NCBI RefSeq assembly: GCF_016863435.1
Contig: NZ_BOOW01000053.1
Span: 1 to 64,000, forward strand
Direction: 5' to 3'
DNA: 64,000 bases
Origin: Sinosporangium siamense
GTDB lineage: Bacteria; Actinomycetota; Actinomycetes; Streptosporangiales; Streptosporangiaceae
Part shown: piece after piece, positions 28,360 through 38,085 of the stretch
How positions within the stretch are numbered: the stretch's first letter is position 1
Layout of the letters: every line of letters starts with the position of its first letter
Notes under the pieces: model-generated
What the model saw: the letters and a program-made list of their open reading frames with translations, nothing else
Databases searched by the model: none
What the model was told of the DNA's origin: nothing
Translations under genes and position numbers: made by a program

Positions 28360-29553
28360 TCAGCTCATCGCCTGAGGCGAGGCGGGGAGCGGGTGCGTCA
28401 ACTTGATGGTGATGAACTCGTTGTTGTCGGGCCTGCCAGGGGTGCGGCCCGACGAGAACGGGAAGTTGTTGTCGTTGGCGATGATCAAGGTGTGTCTGTC
28501 GAGGATGGCCACGCTCTCGATCGTCTCGAAGGGGAAGCGGAAGGTCTGCCCGAAGCCGCCGAGCTTGTCGGGGTTGGCGATGTTGAGCAGGTCGGCCACC
28601 AGGGTCTTGTCCATGAGGCCGTCGCGGTCGTGGTCCCGGCTGTCGACCAGGTAGACCTTCTTGACCTGGGCCGCCTCGCCCTGCTTGCCGTCGCGTTCGA
28701 TGATCAGGAAGCGGTGCCGGTCGACGCTGATCGCGTCACCGATGGCGTGGGTGGCCGCGTCGAGCGGGTAGGTCCAGCGTTTGCCGGTATAGCCCTTCTT
28801 GCGGACGTCGAACTCATACATGCGCAGCGTCCCCGCCGGGTCGCCCGTGATCGTGCCCTCAAGCAGCGGGTAAAGCCGCTTGCCGTCCAAGGATCGGGCC
28901 ATGCCCTCGAATCCCTTGCTGCGGCCCAGGTTGGGGGTGCCGCCGTTCAGGAAGGGGTTCTCCGGCGCCTGCACCCCGGGCAGCGGGACGGGCGCCTTGA
29001 GCAGTTTGCCGGACGAGGAGAAGTGCAGCAGGAACGGTCCGAACTCGTCACCGATCCAGTAGGTGCCGTCGGGGGCGCGCACGATCGATTCGACGTCGAG
29101 GTCGGCGCCGGTCAGCTTGCGGTCCTCCCGGGTGAGCGGGAACGTGATGTGCTTGTCGGGGTCGCTCAGGTTGAAGCCGCCGACCACCTCGACCCGCCCG
29201 CTGCCCAGGTCGGGCTTGACCCGCTGCACCCGCAGCAGGAAGTCCGCACTGTTGTCCTTCCTCCCGAAACCGTTGTCGGACAACATCTCGTAGACGCCGC
29301 CGTCCCGCCGGACGACGCCGCTGAACCCCTGTACGGGCTGACCGGCGAAGGGCGGAGTGAGACCGTTGATGGGGTTCGTGCCGAGCCCACCGCCGGAGGC
29401 CTCGCTGCCGGGCACAAAGGTCTCGGCCGGCAGCGACGCGAACCCCGTAAGGGTGGCCTGGCCGAACTCGGCGGGCCCGGGATCGGCAAGAGCGGGCGCG
29501 GCCAAGCCGACGACCAGCGCGCCGACACCGAGGGCAAACAGTGCACGTTTCAT
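28360..29553 (-). CDS. Secreted esterase-like phytase family protein
   Basis: 397 residues with a clear signal peptide (MKRALFALGVGALVVGLAAP, cut near ALA-DPG). The body is the phytase-like esterase domain: FSGVVRRDGGVYEMLSDNGF, DVESIVRAPDGTYWIGDEFG, GFEGMARSLDGKRLYPLLEG and the ending ANDNNFPFSSGRTPGRPDNN. Family members are extracellular beta-propeller-like phosphoesterases of unclear substrate. ATG 29553 is chosen because the signal peptide starts there; upstream residues in frame are not coding-like. Confidence 0.88.
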   Translation of the reverse strand: MKRALFALGVGALVVGLAAPALADPGPAEFGQATLTGFASLPAETFVPGSEASGGGLGTNPINGLTPPFAGQPVQGFSGVVRRDGGVYEMLSDNGFGRKDNSADFLLRVQRVKPDLGSGRVEVVGGFNLSDPDKHITFPLTREDRKLTGADLDVESIVRAPDGTYWIGDEFGPFLLHFSSSGKLLKAPVPLPGVQAPENPFLNGGTPNLGRSKGFEGMARSLDGKRLYPLLEGTITGDPAGTLRMYEFDVRKKGYTGKRWTYPLDAATHAIGDAISVDRHRFLIIERDGKQGEAAQVKKVYLVDSRDHDRDGLMDKTLVADLLNIANPDKLGGFGQTFRFPFETIESVAILDRHTLIIANDNNFPFSSGRTPGRPDNNEFITIKLTHPLPASPQAMS

Positions 29554-29830
29554 GTTCGGCAAGCTTGGCTTTCCCTCATTAATCCCGTCATAACGCCAGA
29601 CGTCCTCACGATGGGGAAGGAACGAAGACTTGCTGCTGGAGCAGGTACGGCACAGCCTCCATAAGCGAGGCAAAGCAGAAGTCAGCCTGGCCAAGTCAGG
29701 AAGGGGAGATGCGGCCTCGATCCGCACCTGGCTCCGCGACCCGGTCACGTGCTCCGAGACTGCTTCCGAGCAGCCTCGTGTCGGCATCACCGAGGCCGGA
29801 AGACGGGACCGGTTCCACGTGCGAGGTGGA

Positions 29831-30319
29831 TCAAAGCCGCCGATACATGATGTGCAGTCCGACGTAGCCGTGAACCGGATGATGGAAACCCTCCGGGAGG
29901 GTGGTCATCACTTCGAAGCCGAGTGACCTCCACAGCGCCACTGCCTGGGTGTTCGTCTCCACAACGGCGTTGAACTGCATCGCTCGAAAGTTGTCCTTGC
30001 GTGCCTGCTCCAGGACATGCTCGCCGAGCGCTCTGCCGACTCCCCGGCCGGAGTGGCTCGGAGCGACCATGAAGCTCGCCCCGGAGATATGTGCGGCACC
30101 GCCCCTGTGGTTGCGGACGCTGTTAGCTGTGCCCAGGATGGTTCCATCCGCCTCCACGGCGACGAAGGTGCGGCCCGGCGACTTCGGGAACCACATCTGC
30201 CTGGCCTGGGATTCGGTGGTGTCCCGATCCCACGTGAACGTCTCCCCGGCTCGCACGATGCCCTCCATGAACGCCCACATCCTGGGCCAGTCGTGCGGCG
30301 TCGCCTCTCTGATCAGCAT
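29831..30319 (-). CDS. GNAT family N-acetyltransferase
   Basis: 162 residues. N-terminal IREATPHDWPRMW, acetyl-CoA binding loop GRGVGRALGEHVL, and the C-terminal NTQAVALWRSLGFEVM typical of Gcn5-related acetyltransferases of the phosphinothricin/YncA-like group. Substrate unknown. ATG 30319 matches the family start; ATG 30331 is 4 codons longer. Confidence 0.88.
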   Translation of the reverse strand: MLIREATPHDWPRMWAFMEGIVRAGETFTWDRDTTESQARQMWFPKSPGRTFVAVEADGTILGTANSVRNHRGGAAHISGASFMVAPSHSGRGVGRALGEHVLEQARKDNFRAMQFNAVVETNTQAVALWRSLGFEVMTTLPEGFHHPVHGYVGLHIMYRRL

Positions 30320-30331
30320 GGCCGCCAGCAT

Positions 30332-30599
30332 GGGTCAACCAGATAGGGGCCGCAACTGAGTTTCGAACCGTGATGTGGCCCGGCCGAGCCTGAACCATCT
30401 GATGCCTCGTGAATCGACCACGTGATCCGCGGGACAGGCACTTGTATGTGCGCCGGGCCGTTCGCCATTACTTGATCACGCTGTCGGCAGCCCGGCGATA
30501 TGCCTTCTCTTCCTGGACAACACGCCCATCCCAATCGACCGGGCGGCTGTGGGCAGACCCCCCACCACTTATGTACGGCATGCGCAGCCGTTCTCATCC
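30332..30599. other. Gene-less stretch before the IS605-type relic
   Basis: No convincing reading frame and no family motif on either strand. Probably decayed sequence next to the mobile-element relic. Confidence 0.5.
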
Positions 30600-30755
30600 A
30601 ATACCTTCGAGGAGATCCCTGCCTTCAGGAGGGGGAGGAACCGGACCCCTGCGGAGCAGGACAGGGTCCTCTCGGGCGGGTGACTGGCTGTGAAGCAGGA
30701 ACTCCCAGGGGTGACTGTGGGAATCCCCTCGTTTACGAGGGGGAGGATGTCAACG
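30600..30755. mobile_element. IS605-type relic ends, left end and right end back to back
   Basis: On the minus strand 30600-30668 reads CCTGCTCCGCAGGGGTCCGG and continues like the left-end segment at 27897. Directly next to it on the plus strand, 30685-30753 reads GTGAAGCAGGAACTCCCAGG, then CCCCTCG-TTTA-CGAGGGG (30725-30742) and GAGGATGTCAAC, a typical IS605/TnpB right end and guide-RNA 3' scaffold. The opposite orientations show that two partial elements are joined. No transposase or TnpB frame remains. Confidence 0.6.
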
Positions 30756-30941
30756 GGCAAGCACGTGGTAGCCCAGCCCCGAGCTCGTAGCCCGTGGACG
30801 GGCACGATGTACTCGCGTCAGACAGGACATGTGGTGTGGACGGTGGGCTCGTCGGCAAGCCTGAAGTCCACAGTCGGAAGGGCTCATCGGCAAGCCCGGC
30901 TTCCAGAGTCTCGACGGCTTGTCGGTGAGCTGGTTTGTGGG

Positions 30942-30977
30942 CTGGACCGCCGGGAGGGAAGTTCGCCGGCGGTCCAG
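30942..30977 (-). terminator. Hairpin terminator of cobN
   Basis: A perfect 12-bp stem (CTGGACCGCCGG / CCGGCGGTCCAG) with a 12-base loop, 12 bases past the cobN stop on the minus strand. Confidence 0.8.
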
Positions 30978-30988
30978 GCCCTAGGTGG

Positions 30989-33900
30989 TTATTCGTCGCC
31001 TTCGAGGTCGCCTTCGGTTTTGAGGTAGATCTCTTGCAGGGCGGTGAGGATTTCGGGGTCCGGGTGTTCCCACATGCCGCGGTTGGCTGCCTCCAGGAGG
31101 CGTTCGGCTATGGAGTGGAGGGCCCAGGGGTTGGACTCGGTGAGGAACGCCTGGTTTTCGGGGTCCAGGACGTAGGTGGCGGTGAGTTTGTCGTACATCC
31201 AGTCGGCGACGACGTCGGTGGTGGCGTCGTAGCCGAACAGGTAGTCGACGGTGGCGGCAAGTTCGAAGGCGCCCTTGTAGCCGTGGCGGCGCATGGCGGT
31301 GAGCCAGCGGGGGTTGACGACGCGAGCCCGGAAGATGCGGGCGGTCTCCTCGGAGAGGCTGCGGGTGCGGACGGCGTCGGGGCGGGTGCTGTCGCCGATG
31401 TAGGCGGCGGGGTTGCGGCCGGTGAGGGCGCGGACGGTGGCGATCATGCCGCCGTGGTACTGGAAGTAGTCGTCGGAGTCGGCGATGTCGTGTTCGCGGG
31501 TGTCGATGTTCTTCGCAGCGACGTTGATGCGGCGGTAGGCGGCTTCCATGTCGCCGCGCGCGGGCCGGCCGTCGAGGTCTCTGCCGTATGCGAAACCGCC
31601 CCAGACCGCGTAGACCTCGGCGAGGTCGGTGTCGTCGCGCCAGTTTCGGCTGTCGATCAGGGGAAGCAGGCCCGCGCCGTATGCCCCGGGGCGGGAGCCG
31701 AAAACGCGCATGGTGGCGCGGCGCCGGTCGCCGTGGAGTGCGTGGTCGGCGGTCACGTGGGCACGGATGTAGTTGTCGGTGTCGGATTCGTCGAGGTCGG
31801 CGACGAGCCGCACGGCGTCGTCGAGCATGGCGACGACGTGGGGGAAGGCGTCGCGGAAGAAGCCGCTGATGCGGATGGTGACGTCGACGCGGGGGCGGTC
31901 GAGCTCGATGAGGGGGATGACCTCGAGGCCGGTGACGCGGCGGGAGGCCTCGTCCCACACGGGGCGCACGCCGAGCAGGGCGAGCACCTCGGCGACGTCG
32001 TCGCCGGCGGTGCGCATGGCGCTCGTGCCCCACACGGACAGGCCGACCGAGCGGGGCCATTCACCGGTGTCGGCGCGGTAGCGGGCGAGCAGGGAGTCGG
32101 CCATGGCCTGGCCGGTCTCCCAGGCGAGCCTGCTCGGCACGGCCTTGGGGTCGACGGAGTAGAAGTTGCGGCCGGTCGGCAGCACGTTGATGAGGCCGCG
32201 CAGGGGCGATCCGCTGGGCCCGGCGGGGACATAGCCGCCGTCGAGAGCGTGCAGGATCGCGCCGATCTCGTCGGTGGTGCGGTCGAGCCGCGGCACGATC
32301 TCGTCGGCGGCGAAGGTGAGGATCCGCGTCACGAGCTCGAGGTCGGGGGCCGAAGCCGTTCTTCCTGTCGAAGCCGGTCTTCCTCCCGGCAACTGTGGGG
32401 CCGCCTCGCCGGCAGCAGTCCCTCCCGCCGGCACCTGTGCGGTTGCCTTGTCGGTGGCCGTGCTTCCTGCCGGCACCCGTGCGGCTGCCCCGTCGGGAGT
32501 CGTCCCCTCTGGCGGCACTCGTGAGGCCGCCCCATCGACAGATGTCTCCCCTGCCGGTAATTGTGCGGCCATCTCGTTGGCGGCTGTTCTTCCCGTCAGC
32601 ACCTGTGCGGTCACCTCGGCGGCTGCCGACGGGGGCCAGCCGCGTTCCTCCATGCCGGAGACCAGCGCCCTCGCCAGGGTTTCCGCCTCGTCGACGGAGA
32701 CCCGGCCGAGGGTGCCGTCCTCGGCCAGGCCGAGGGCTTCGCGCAGGCCGGGGAGGGCCTGGCGGCCCGCCCACAGCTGGCGGGCGCGCAGCATGGCGAG
32801 CACCAGGTCGACGCGGCCTTCGCCGTGGGGTGCGTCGCCGAGGATGTGCAGGCCGTCGCGGATCTGCACGTCCTTGACCTCGCACAGCCACCCGTCGATG
32901 TGCAGCAGGAAGTCGTCGAACTCGGCGTCGTGGGGGCGGTCCTCGACGCCGAGGTCGTGGTCGAGTTTGGCGGCCTGGATGAGGGTCCAGATCTGGGCGC
33001 GGATGGCAGGCAGTTTGGCGGGGTCCATCGCGGCGATGGTGGAGTGCTCGTCGAGGAGCTGCTCCAGCCGCGCCATGTCGCCATAGGTGTCGGCCCGCGC
33101 CATCGGCGGCACCAGGTGGTCGACGAGGGTGGCGTGGGCGCGGCGTTTGGCCTGGGTGCCCTCGCCCGGGTCGTTGACGAGGAAGGGGTAGATGAGCGGC
33201 AGGTCGCCGAGTGCGGCGTCGGGGCCGCAGGCGGCCGACATCCCGGCGGATTTACCGGGCAGCCACTCCAGGTTGCCGTGTTTGCCCACGTGCACGACCG
33301 CATGGGCGCCGAAGCCGTCGGACAACCAACGGTAAGCGGCGAGATAGTGGTGGCTCGGCGGCAGGTCGGGGTCGTGGTAGATCGCGATGGGGTTCTCACC
33401 GAAGCCGCGGGGCGGCTGCACCATGACGACGGTGTTGCCGGCGCGCAGCGCGGCCAGCACGATCTCGCCGTCGGGGTCGGCAGAACGATCCACGAACAGC
33501 TCGCCGGGCGGCGGCCCCCAGTGCTCCTCGACGCCGGCGCGCAACTCCTCTGGCAGCGTGGCGAACCACGTCGCGTAACGTCTGGCGGGAATGCGCACGG
33601 GGTTGCCCGAGAGCTGCTCCTCCGTCAGCCAGTCCTGGTCCTGGCCACCGGCGGCGATCAGGGCGTGGATGAGCGCGTCGCCGTTTTGCGTGTCGACTCC
33701 GGGCAACTCGCCGTCGCCGCCGATGTCGTAGCCCTGTTTCTTGAGCGCCGCGAGCAGGCGCATCACGCTGGCGGGCGTGTCGAGGCCGACGGCGTTGCCG
33801 ATGCGAGAATGCTTGGTGGGATAGGCCGACAACATCAGCACGATGCGCCGCTCGTGCACCGGGATGTGGCGGAGCACCCCGTGGCGTACGGCGATGCCCG

Positions 33901-34828
33901 CGACTCTGGCTGCGCGCTCCGGGTCGGCGCGGTAGACGGTGAGGCCGTCCTCGTCGATCTCCTTGAAGGAGAAGGGCACGGTGATGATGCGCCCGTCGAA
34001 CTCGGGGATGGCGACCTGCGTGGCGGCATCGAGCGGCGACAGGCCGTCGTCGTTCTCCTCCCAGGAGGCGCGGCTCGCGGTGAGGCAGAGGCCCTGCAGG
34101 ATCGGGATGTCCAGTTCTGCGAGCGCCCCCACATCCCAGGACTCGTCGTCGCCGCCCGCCGAGGCGGTGGCGGGCCGGGTGCCTCCGGCCGCGAGCACGG
34201 TCACGACCAGGGCGTCCAGGGTTCGCAGGGTGTCGAGCAGGCCCGGCTCGGCCGTGCGGAGCGACGCGCAATAAACGGGCACGGCACGACCGCCGGCGTC
34301 CTCCACCGCGGAGCAGAGGGTCTCGACGAACGCGGTGTTGCCGGAGACGTGGTGGGCGCGGTAGTAGAGCACGCCGATGGCCGGCCCGTCACCGGGGCGC
34401 GCCTCGCGCTCCAGCAGGCCCCACGACGGTGTCGGCGCGGGAGGGGCGAAGCCGTGGCCGGTCAGGAGCACGGTGTCGGACAGGAAGTGGTGCAGCTCGG
34501 TGAGGTTGGCCGGGCCGCCGTGGGCGAGGTAGGCGTGAGCCTCGGCGCAGACGCCGCCGGGCACGGTGGACAACTCCATCAGCTCGGCGTCGGGCGCCTG
34601 CTCCCCGCCGAGCACCACCACGGGCCGGGGGCCGGCCAGCAGCAGGTCAAGCCCCTCTTCCCAGGCCCTGCGCCCGCCGAGGAGGCGCACCACCACCAAG
34701 TGCACCCCGTCGAGGAGAGCGGGGACGTCGTCGGCTGAGAGCCGTGCGGGGTTGCCCAACCTGTAGTCGGCTTCGCTCGCACGGGCGCTCAATAGGTCGG
34801 TGTCGGAGGTCGACAGCAGGAGAATCAT
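30989..34828 (-). CDS. cobN: Cobaltochelatase subunit CobN
   Basis: 1279 residues. Large subunit of the aerobic ATP-dependent cobaltochelatase, which inserts cobalt into hydrogenobyrinate diamide with CobS and CobT. Characteristic stretches: PRGFGENPIAIYHDPDLPPS, VHVGKHGNLEWLPGK, LINVLPTGRNFYSVDPKAVP and the C-terminal NPWALHSIAERLLEAANRG. Start ATG 34828 gives the family N-terminus (MILLLSTSDTDLL). An in-frame linker of six 14-residue repeats interrupts the protein (see repeat at 32360-32611). Transcription is under the B12 riboswitch just upstream, so high cobalamin should reduce it. The cobS and cobT partners are not in the window. Confidence 0.96.
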   Translation of the reverse strand: MILLLSTSDTDLLSARASEADYRLGNPARLSADDVPALLDGVHLVVVRLLGGRRAWEEGLDLLLAGPRPVVVLGGEQAPDAELMELSTVPGGVCAEAHAYLAHGGPANLTELHHFLSDTVLLTGHGFAPPAPTPSWGLLEREARPGDGPAIGVLYYRAHHVSGNTAFVETLCSAVEDAGGRAVPVYCASLRTAEPGLLDTLRTLDALVVTVLAAGGTRPATASAGGDDESWDVGALAELDIPILQGLCLTASRASWEENDDGLSPLDAATQVAIPEFDGRIITVPFSFKEIDEDGLTVYRADPERAARVAGIAVRHGVLRHIPVHERRIVLMLSAYPTKHSRIGNAVGLDTPASVMRLLAALKKQGYDIGGDGELPGVDTQNGDALIHALIAAGGQDQDWLTEEQLSGNPVRIPARRYATWFATLPEELRAGVEEHWGPPPGELFVDRSADPDGEIVLAALRAGNTVVMVQPPRGFGENPIAIYHDPDLPPSHHYLAAYRWLSDGFGAHAVVHVGKHGNLEWLPGKSAGMSAACGPDAALGDLPLIYPFLVNDPGEGTQAKRRAHATLVDHLVPPMARADTYGDMARLEQLLDEHSTIAAMDPAKLPAIRAQIWTLIQAAKLDHDLGVEDRPHDAEFDDFLLHIDGWLCEVKDVQIRDGLHILGDAPHGEGRVDLVLAMLRARQLWAGRQALPGLREALGLAEDGTLGRVSVDEAETLARALVSGMEERGWPPSAAAEVTAQVLTGRTAANEMAAQLPAGETSVDGAASRVPPEGTTPDGAAARVPAGSTATDKATAQVPAGGTAAGEAAPQLPGGRPASTGRTASAPDLELVTRILTFAADEIVPRLDRTTDEIGAILHALDGGYVPAGPSGSPLRGLINVLPTGRNFYSVDPKAVPSRLAWETGQAMADSLLARYRADTGEWPRSVGLSVWGTSAMRTAGDDVAEVLALLGVRPVWDEASRRVTGLEVIPLIELDRPRVDVTIRISGFFRDAFPHVVAMLDDAVRLVADLDESDTDNYIRAHVTADHALHGDRRRATMRVFGSRPGAYGAGLLPLIDSRNWRDDTDLAEVYAVWGGFAYGRDLDGRPARGDMEAAYRRINVAAKNIDTREHDIADSDDYFQYHGGMIATVRALTGRNPAAYIGDSTRPDAVRTRSLSEETARIFRARVVNPRWLTAMRRHGYKGAFELAATVDYLFGYDATTDVVADWMYDKLTATYVLDPENQAFLTESNPWALHSIAERLLEAANRGMWEHPDPEILTALQEIYLKTEGDLEGDE
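32360..32611 (-). repeat. Six tandem 42-bp units inside cobN
   Basis: Six copies of a 14-residue unit, e.g. AAQLPAGETSVDGA, ASRVPPEGTTPDGA, AARVPAGSTATDKA, TAQVPAGGTAAGEA; all are in frame. They form an Ala/Pro/Gly/Thr linker placed just before the conserved C-terminal third (the region starting LVTRILTFAADEIVPRL), where ordinary CobN has a short loop. Confidence 0.9.
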
Positions 34829-34899
34829 GCCGCGCCTCCCGCCAAGTGCATCGGGTCCGTCAAACGGCATGGGCATGCCAGACTGCGCACAGAGCGTCC

Positions 34900-35096
34900 T
34901 CCCTCGGGGTCCTCGCCCCGGGTCGTGGTCACTTGCGATGGTCGGAGTCTCCTGGCTCCCGGATCAATGCTCGCTCCAGCCTTCCCACCCTTGCGGGCAG
35001 TGGCGCGTCGCAGGAGCTTGCTCCCCGGTCACAGTGGCGGGACCACGCCGGATTCGCACCGGCTTCCTCGTAACCATCACCTGAGGGGAGCCTACG
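34900..35096 (-). promoter_or_regulatory. Adenosylcobalamin riboswitch
   Basis: On the minus strand the sequence carries the B12-element core: GCCGGTGCGAATCCGGC, CCCGCCACTGTGACCGGGG and a second GCCACTG. The GGTGCGAATCC and GCCACTG boxes are the conserved hallmarks of this riboswitch. It ends about 70 bases before the cobN start, where a GC-rich hairpin (GGGGCGAGGACCCCG) could be a regulatory stem. It should lower cobN expression when adenosylcobalamin is abundant. Confidence 0.92.
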
Positions 35097-35249
35097 ACAG
35101 ACCGAACCTTCGCTGGAAACCGGTGTATAACCTCCATACGTGTGGATTCACCGCTTTCGTTGGGCACCCCGGGTTTTCAGCAGGCAATCCCGAAGAACAT
35201 CCATGTTCGGGAGTTTGTCGGGACGGATGAGCTGATAGACAGGACGCCC

Positions 35250-37244
35250 ATGCCTCACGGCGACTTCACCGGACGTTCACGAGCCGATGCCTGTCCGGGA
35301 GCACTCCAGATCCATCAGGCCGCCGACGGCGGCTTAGCTCGCGTGCGTGTCCCCGGCGGGCACATCACCCCTGAGCAACTCCGGCTCCTGGCGGACGTCG
35401 GCACCGTGGAACTCACCTCGCGCGCCAACCTCCAAGTGCGCGGCCTCGCCCCGGGCGCGGAACACGACCTCGCCGCCCGGCTCACCGAGGCCGGCCTGCT
35501 GCCGTCGCGAACACATGAGCGAGTGCGGAACATCGTCGCCTCCCCCCTCAGCGGGCTCGACGACCGAGGCCGGCTCGACGCCGGGAGGGTGGCGGCCGAC
35601 CTGGACCGGGAGTTGTGCGCGACACCACGCCTCGCCGCCCTCCCCGGACGCTTCCTCTTCGCGATCGACGACGGCCGGAGCGACATGTTGTCCCTGGAAG
35701 CCGACGTCACGGCAGTGCCTGCGGAGGCCCTTCTCGCACCCGTGGGCATCACGGCAAACGCTGAGGGGGAGGGGCGCGCCGATGTCGAGCCCGAGGAGGG
35801 GCCCGGCGGTTCCGGGGTGGTGGCCGGCATCGCCGTGCCGGTGGAGGGTGAGTCGGTCGCGGCCAGCCGGACGTGCAGCTGCACCCTGGCCGGAGTGAAC
35901 GCCGTCGCACCCGCGGCGGAGAAGAGGCGCGCCGATGTCGAGCCCGACAAGGGGTCCGGCGGTTCCGGGGTGGTGGCCGGCATCGCCGTGCCGGTGGAGG
36001 TGGGTGAGTCGGTCAGGGTCGGCCGGAGCTGCGCCGGCGCCGGGGCCGGGGCCGCGGCGAACGCGGCCGCCCCCGTGGCGGGCGAGGGGCGCGGCGGTGC
36101 CGAGGCGGAGGAGGTGCCCGGCGCCGGGGTGGTGGCTGGCATCGCCGTGCCGGTGGAGGTGGGTGAGTCGGTCGCGGCCGAGTGGAGATGCGGTTGCGCC
36201 GGGGCTGGGGTGAACGCCGCCGCACGTGTGGCTGGCGAGGGGCTTGCCGGTGTCGAGGTGGAGGAGGGGCCCGGCGGTTCCGGGGCGAACGCCGCCGCAT
36301 TTGTGGTGCGGGAGGGGGAGGTGGCGCTGCTGCTGGCCGGGGTGGACACCGGTCTTCGAACTGTTGTTCCTCATGTGGCCATGATGGACGCGGCCTCCGC
36401 CTTCCTCGATGTGCTTGGAGAAGGTGGCACCGGCGCTTGGCGCATCGCTGAACTTGCCGACGGACCGGCGCGCGTCACGGCCCGGCTGCTCGCGATAAGT
36501 GAGCACGTCACGCAGGACTTTGGGCGACGAAACGCCCCGGCCATCGCTCCCGGTGGGCGGCGGCGCGCCACAGCGATGGCACGCCCCCCGATCGGGCCTG
36601 TGCCTCAGCGGGACGGGGGCGTCACCCTGGCTCTTGCCGTACCTCTCGGGCGGTTGACTCCCGCGCACCTGCGCCTGCTCGCCGATGCCGCAGAGGTGAC
36701 GGGGCGGGCCGTACGGCTGACGCCGTGGCGGGGGGTCGTCGTGCCGGGGCTGGCCGCGGCGGAGGTGGGGGAGTGGGCGGAGCGGTTCGCGGGTGTGGGG
36801 CTGGTGGCTGATCCGGGTTCGCCGTGGCTGGGGGTCACGGCTTGTGCGGGACAACCGGGGTGTGCGAAGTCGCTGGCCGATGTGCAGGCCGACGCGGCCA
36901 CCGCGGTCGCCGAGGCCGGGAGGACGGAACAGGACGAGGCGGCGACGACCGGACGGGATCTGGGTGCGGGTGGCATAACGGTCCCGAGTACGCTTCCCGT
37001 GCATTGGGCGGGCTGTGAGCGGCGCTGCGGGCGGCCGAGAGGGCACGTTGTGGACGTGGTCGCGACCGGCCCCGGTTATCGCATCGAATCCGGTGAAACC
37101 AGGCTGACCTGCGATGACATCCATCAGACTGCGGCAGCGACGGCGGCCCTCCGTCTGGGGGAACGCGCAAACGCGGACACTCCCCGCCAGGCTGAGCACA
37201 CCAACGCGGAACACGCAGACACGACGACGACAGGGGAACGTTGA
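35250..37244 (+). CDS. cobG: Precorrin-3B synthase CobG with repeat insertion
   Basis: 664 residues from ATG 35250, against about 400 in usual CobG. Converts precorrin-3A to precorrin-3B with O2 in the aerobic cobalamin pathway. Conserved ends: [18 protein letters not shown] at the N-terminus, [10 protein letters not shown], and the C-terminal iron-sulfur/siroheme cysteines in [15 protein letters not shown] and GCERRCGRP. Residues about 170-360 are a repetitive insertion (see 35760-36330) between the DDG loop and the strand [16 protein letters not shown] at 35142 would lengthen it without homology support. Divergent from cobN; overlaps cobH by 4 bases (TTGA). Confidence 0.92.
   Translation: MPHGDFTGRSRADACPGALQIHQAADGGLARVRVPGGHITPEQLRLLADVGTVELTSRANLQVRGLAPGAEHDLAARLTEAGLLPSRTHERVRNIVASPLSGLDDRGRLDAGRVAADLDRELCATPRLAALPGRFLFAIDDGRSDMLSLEADVTAVPAEALLAPVGITANAEGEGRADVEPEEGPGGSGVVAGIAVPVEGESVAASRTCSCTLAGVNAVAPAAEKRRADVEPDKGSGGSGVVAGIAVPVEVGESVRVGRSCAGAGAGAAANAAAPVAGEGRGGAEAEEVPGAGVVAGIAVPVEVGESVAAEWRCGCAGAGVNAAARVAGEGLAGVEVEEGPGGSGANAAAFVVREGEVALLLAGVDTGLRTVVPHVAMMDAASAFLDVLGEGGTGAWRIAELADGPARVTARLLAISEHVTQDFGRRNAPAIAPGGRRRATAMARPPIGPVPQRDGGVTLALAVPLGRLTPAHLRLLADAAEVTGRAVRLTPWRGVVVPGLAAAEVGEWAERFAGVGLVADPGSPWLGVTACAGQPGCAKSLADVQADAATAVAEAGRTEQDEAATTGRDLGAGGITVPSTLPVHWAGCERRCGRPRGHVVDVVATGPGYRIESGETRLTCDDIHQTAAATAALRLGERANADTPRQAEHTNAEHADTTTTGER
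35760..36330 (+). repeat. Four in-frame repeats of 153-162 bp inside cobG
   Basis: Units begin near 35778, 35931, 36093 and 36246, so the steps are 153, 162 and 153 bases (51, 54, 51 codons). Each carries a [20 protein letters not shown]-like segment followed by a Cys-containing stretch (e.g. [12 protein letters not shown]). Steps in whole codons keep the frame open. Confidence 0.9.
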
Positions 37245-37867
37245 CCGACTACGTCAAGGACGGTGCGGAGATCTACCGCCGGTCCTTCGCCACGATCCGC
37301 GCCGAGGCCGATCTTTCCGGCATGCCGGAGGACGTGGCCCGTGTCGCGGTGCGCATGATTCACGCCTGCGGCATGGTGGACCTCGTTAAGGATCTGGCCT
37401 GGTCCCCGGGTGTCGTCGCCGCGGCGGACGCCGCGCTGCGCGCGGGGGCGCCGATCCTGTGTGACGCGATGATGGTGGCCTCCGGGGTGACCCGCAAACG
37501 CCTGCCGGCCGGCAACGACGTCGTGTGCGCGCTCGGCGATCCCCGGGTGGCGGATCTCGCGCTGCGTATGGGCAATACCCGCAGCGCCGCCGCCCTCGAC
37601 CTGTGGCTCGACCGGCTCGGCGGCGCGGTGGTGGCGATCGGCAACGCGCCGACGGCGTTGTTCCGGCTGCTTGAGCTGATCGAGCAGGGCGCGCCGAGGC
37701 CGGCGGCGGTGCTCGGCCTCCCGGTGGGGTTCATCGGCGCGGCGGAGTCGAAGCAGGCCCTGGCCGATCATCCGTCGGGTGTGGAATACCTGGTCGTCCA
37801 CGGGCGCAGGGGCGGCAGCGCGATGGCCGCCGCCGCCGTCAACGCGATGGCGAGCGAGCGGGAATGA
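37241..37867 (+). CDS. cobH: Precorrin-8X methylmutase CobH/CbiC
   Basis: 208 residues. Moves the C-11 methyl to C-12 to give hydrogenobyrinate. Conserved: [29 protein letters not shown] with the catalytic His, [15 protein letters not shown], and [16 protein letters not shown] 37241 overlaps the cobG stop and has AGGGGAA upstream; its own stop overlaps the next small ORF (ATGA). Confidence 0.94.
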   Translation: MTDYVKDGAEIYRRSFATIRAEADLSGMPEDVARVAVRMIHACGMVDLVKDLAWSPGVVAAADAALRAGAPILCDAMMVASGVTRKRLPAGNDVVCALGDPRVADLALRMGNTRSAAALDLWLDRLGGAVVAIGNAPTALFRLLELIEQGAPRPAAVLGLPVGFIGAAESKQALADHPSGVEYLVVHGRRGGSAMAAAAVNAMASERE

Positions 37868-38085
37868 CCGGCGGGTCGGGAAGAAGAGGCCGGGCCCGGT
37901 GGCGAGCGGGAATGACCGGCGGGACAGAAGCCGCGATCGGCGGGACAGAAGCCGTGACCGGCGGGACAGGAACCGTGACCGGCGGGACAGAAGCCGCGAC
38001 CGGCGGCGAGCGGACAAGACCCGGCGACAGGGCCGGGAGGCGGGCCCCTCATACGGAAGTCAAGATCGGCAGCGAGCCGGCATGA
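37864..38085 (+). CDS. 73-residue repeat ORF bridging cobH and cobIJ, with 21-bp tandem repeats
   Basis: ATG 37864 overlaps the cobH stop and the TGA 38083-38085 overlaps the cobIJ start (ATGA at both ends). The middle, 37909-38010, holds four copies of a 21-bp unit (GGCGGGACA at 37918, 37939, 37960, 37981) giving the heptad repeat TGGTEAA-like in this frame. The unit length preserves the frame, so coupling across the junction may be kept on purpose. No known function; it may be only a spacer. Another frame reads DRRDRSR repeats into cobIJ. Confidence 0.5.
   Translation: MTGGSGRRGRARWRAGMTGGTEAAIGGTEAVTGGTGTVTGGTEAATGGERTRPGDRAGRRAPHTEVKIGSEPA

Noticed and set aside
35142-35249. Longer CobG from GTG 35142
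   Set aside because: No homology and no ribosome site; ATG 35250 directly precedes the conserved RADACPGAL region.
37779-38081. Longer CobIJ start with Arg/Asp-rich repeats in frame
   Set aside because: The extension is only the 21-bp repeat read in another frame; homology starts after ATG 38082, which is coupled to the preceding ORF.
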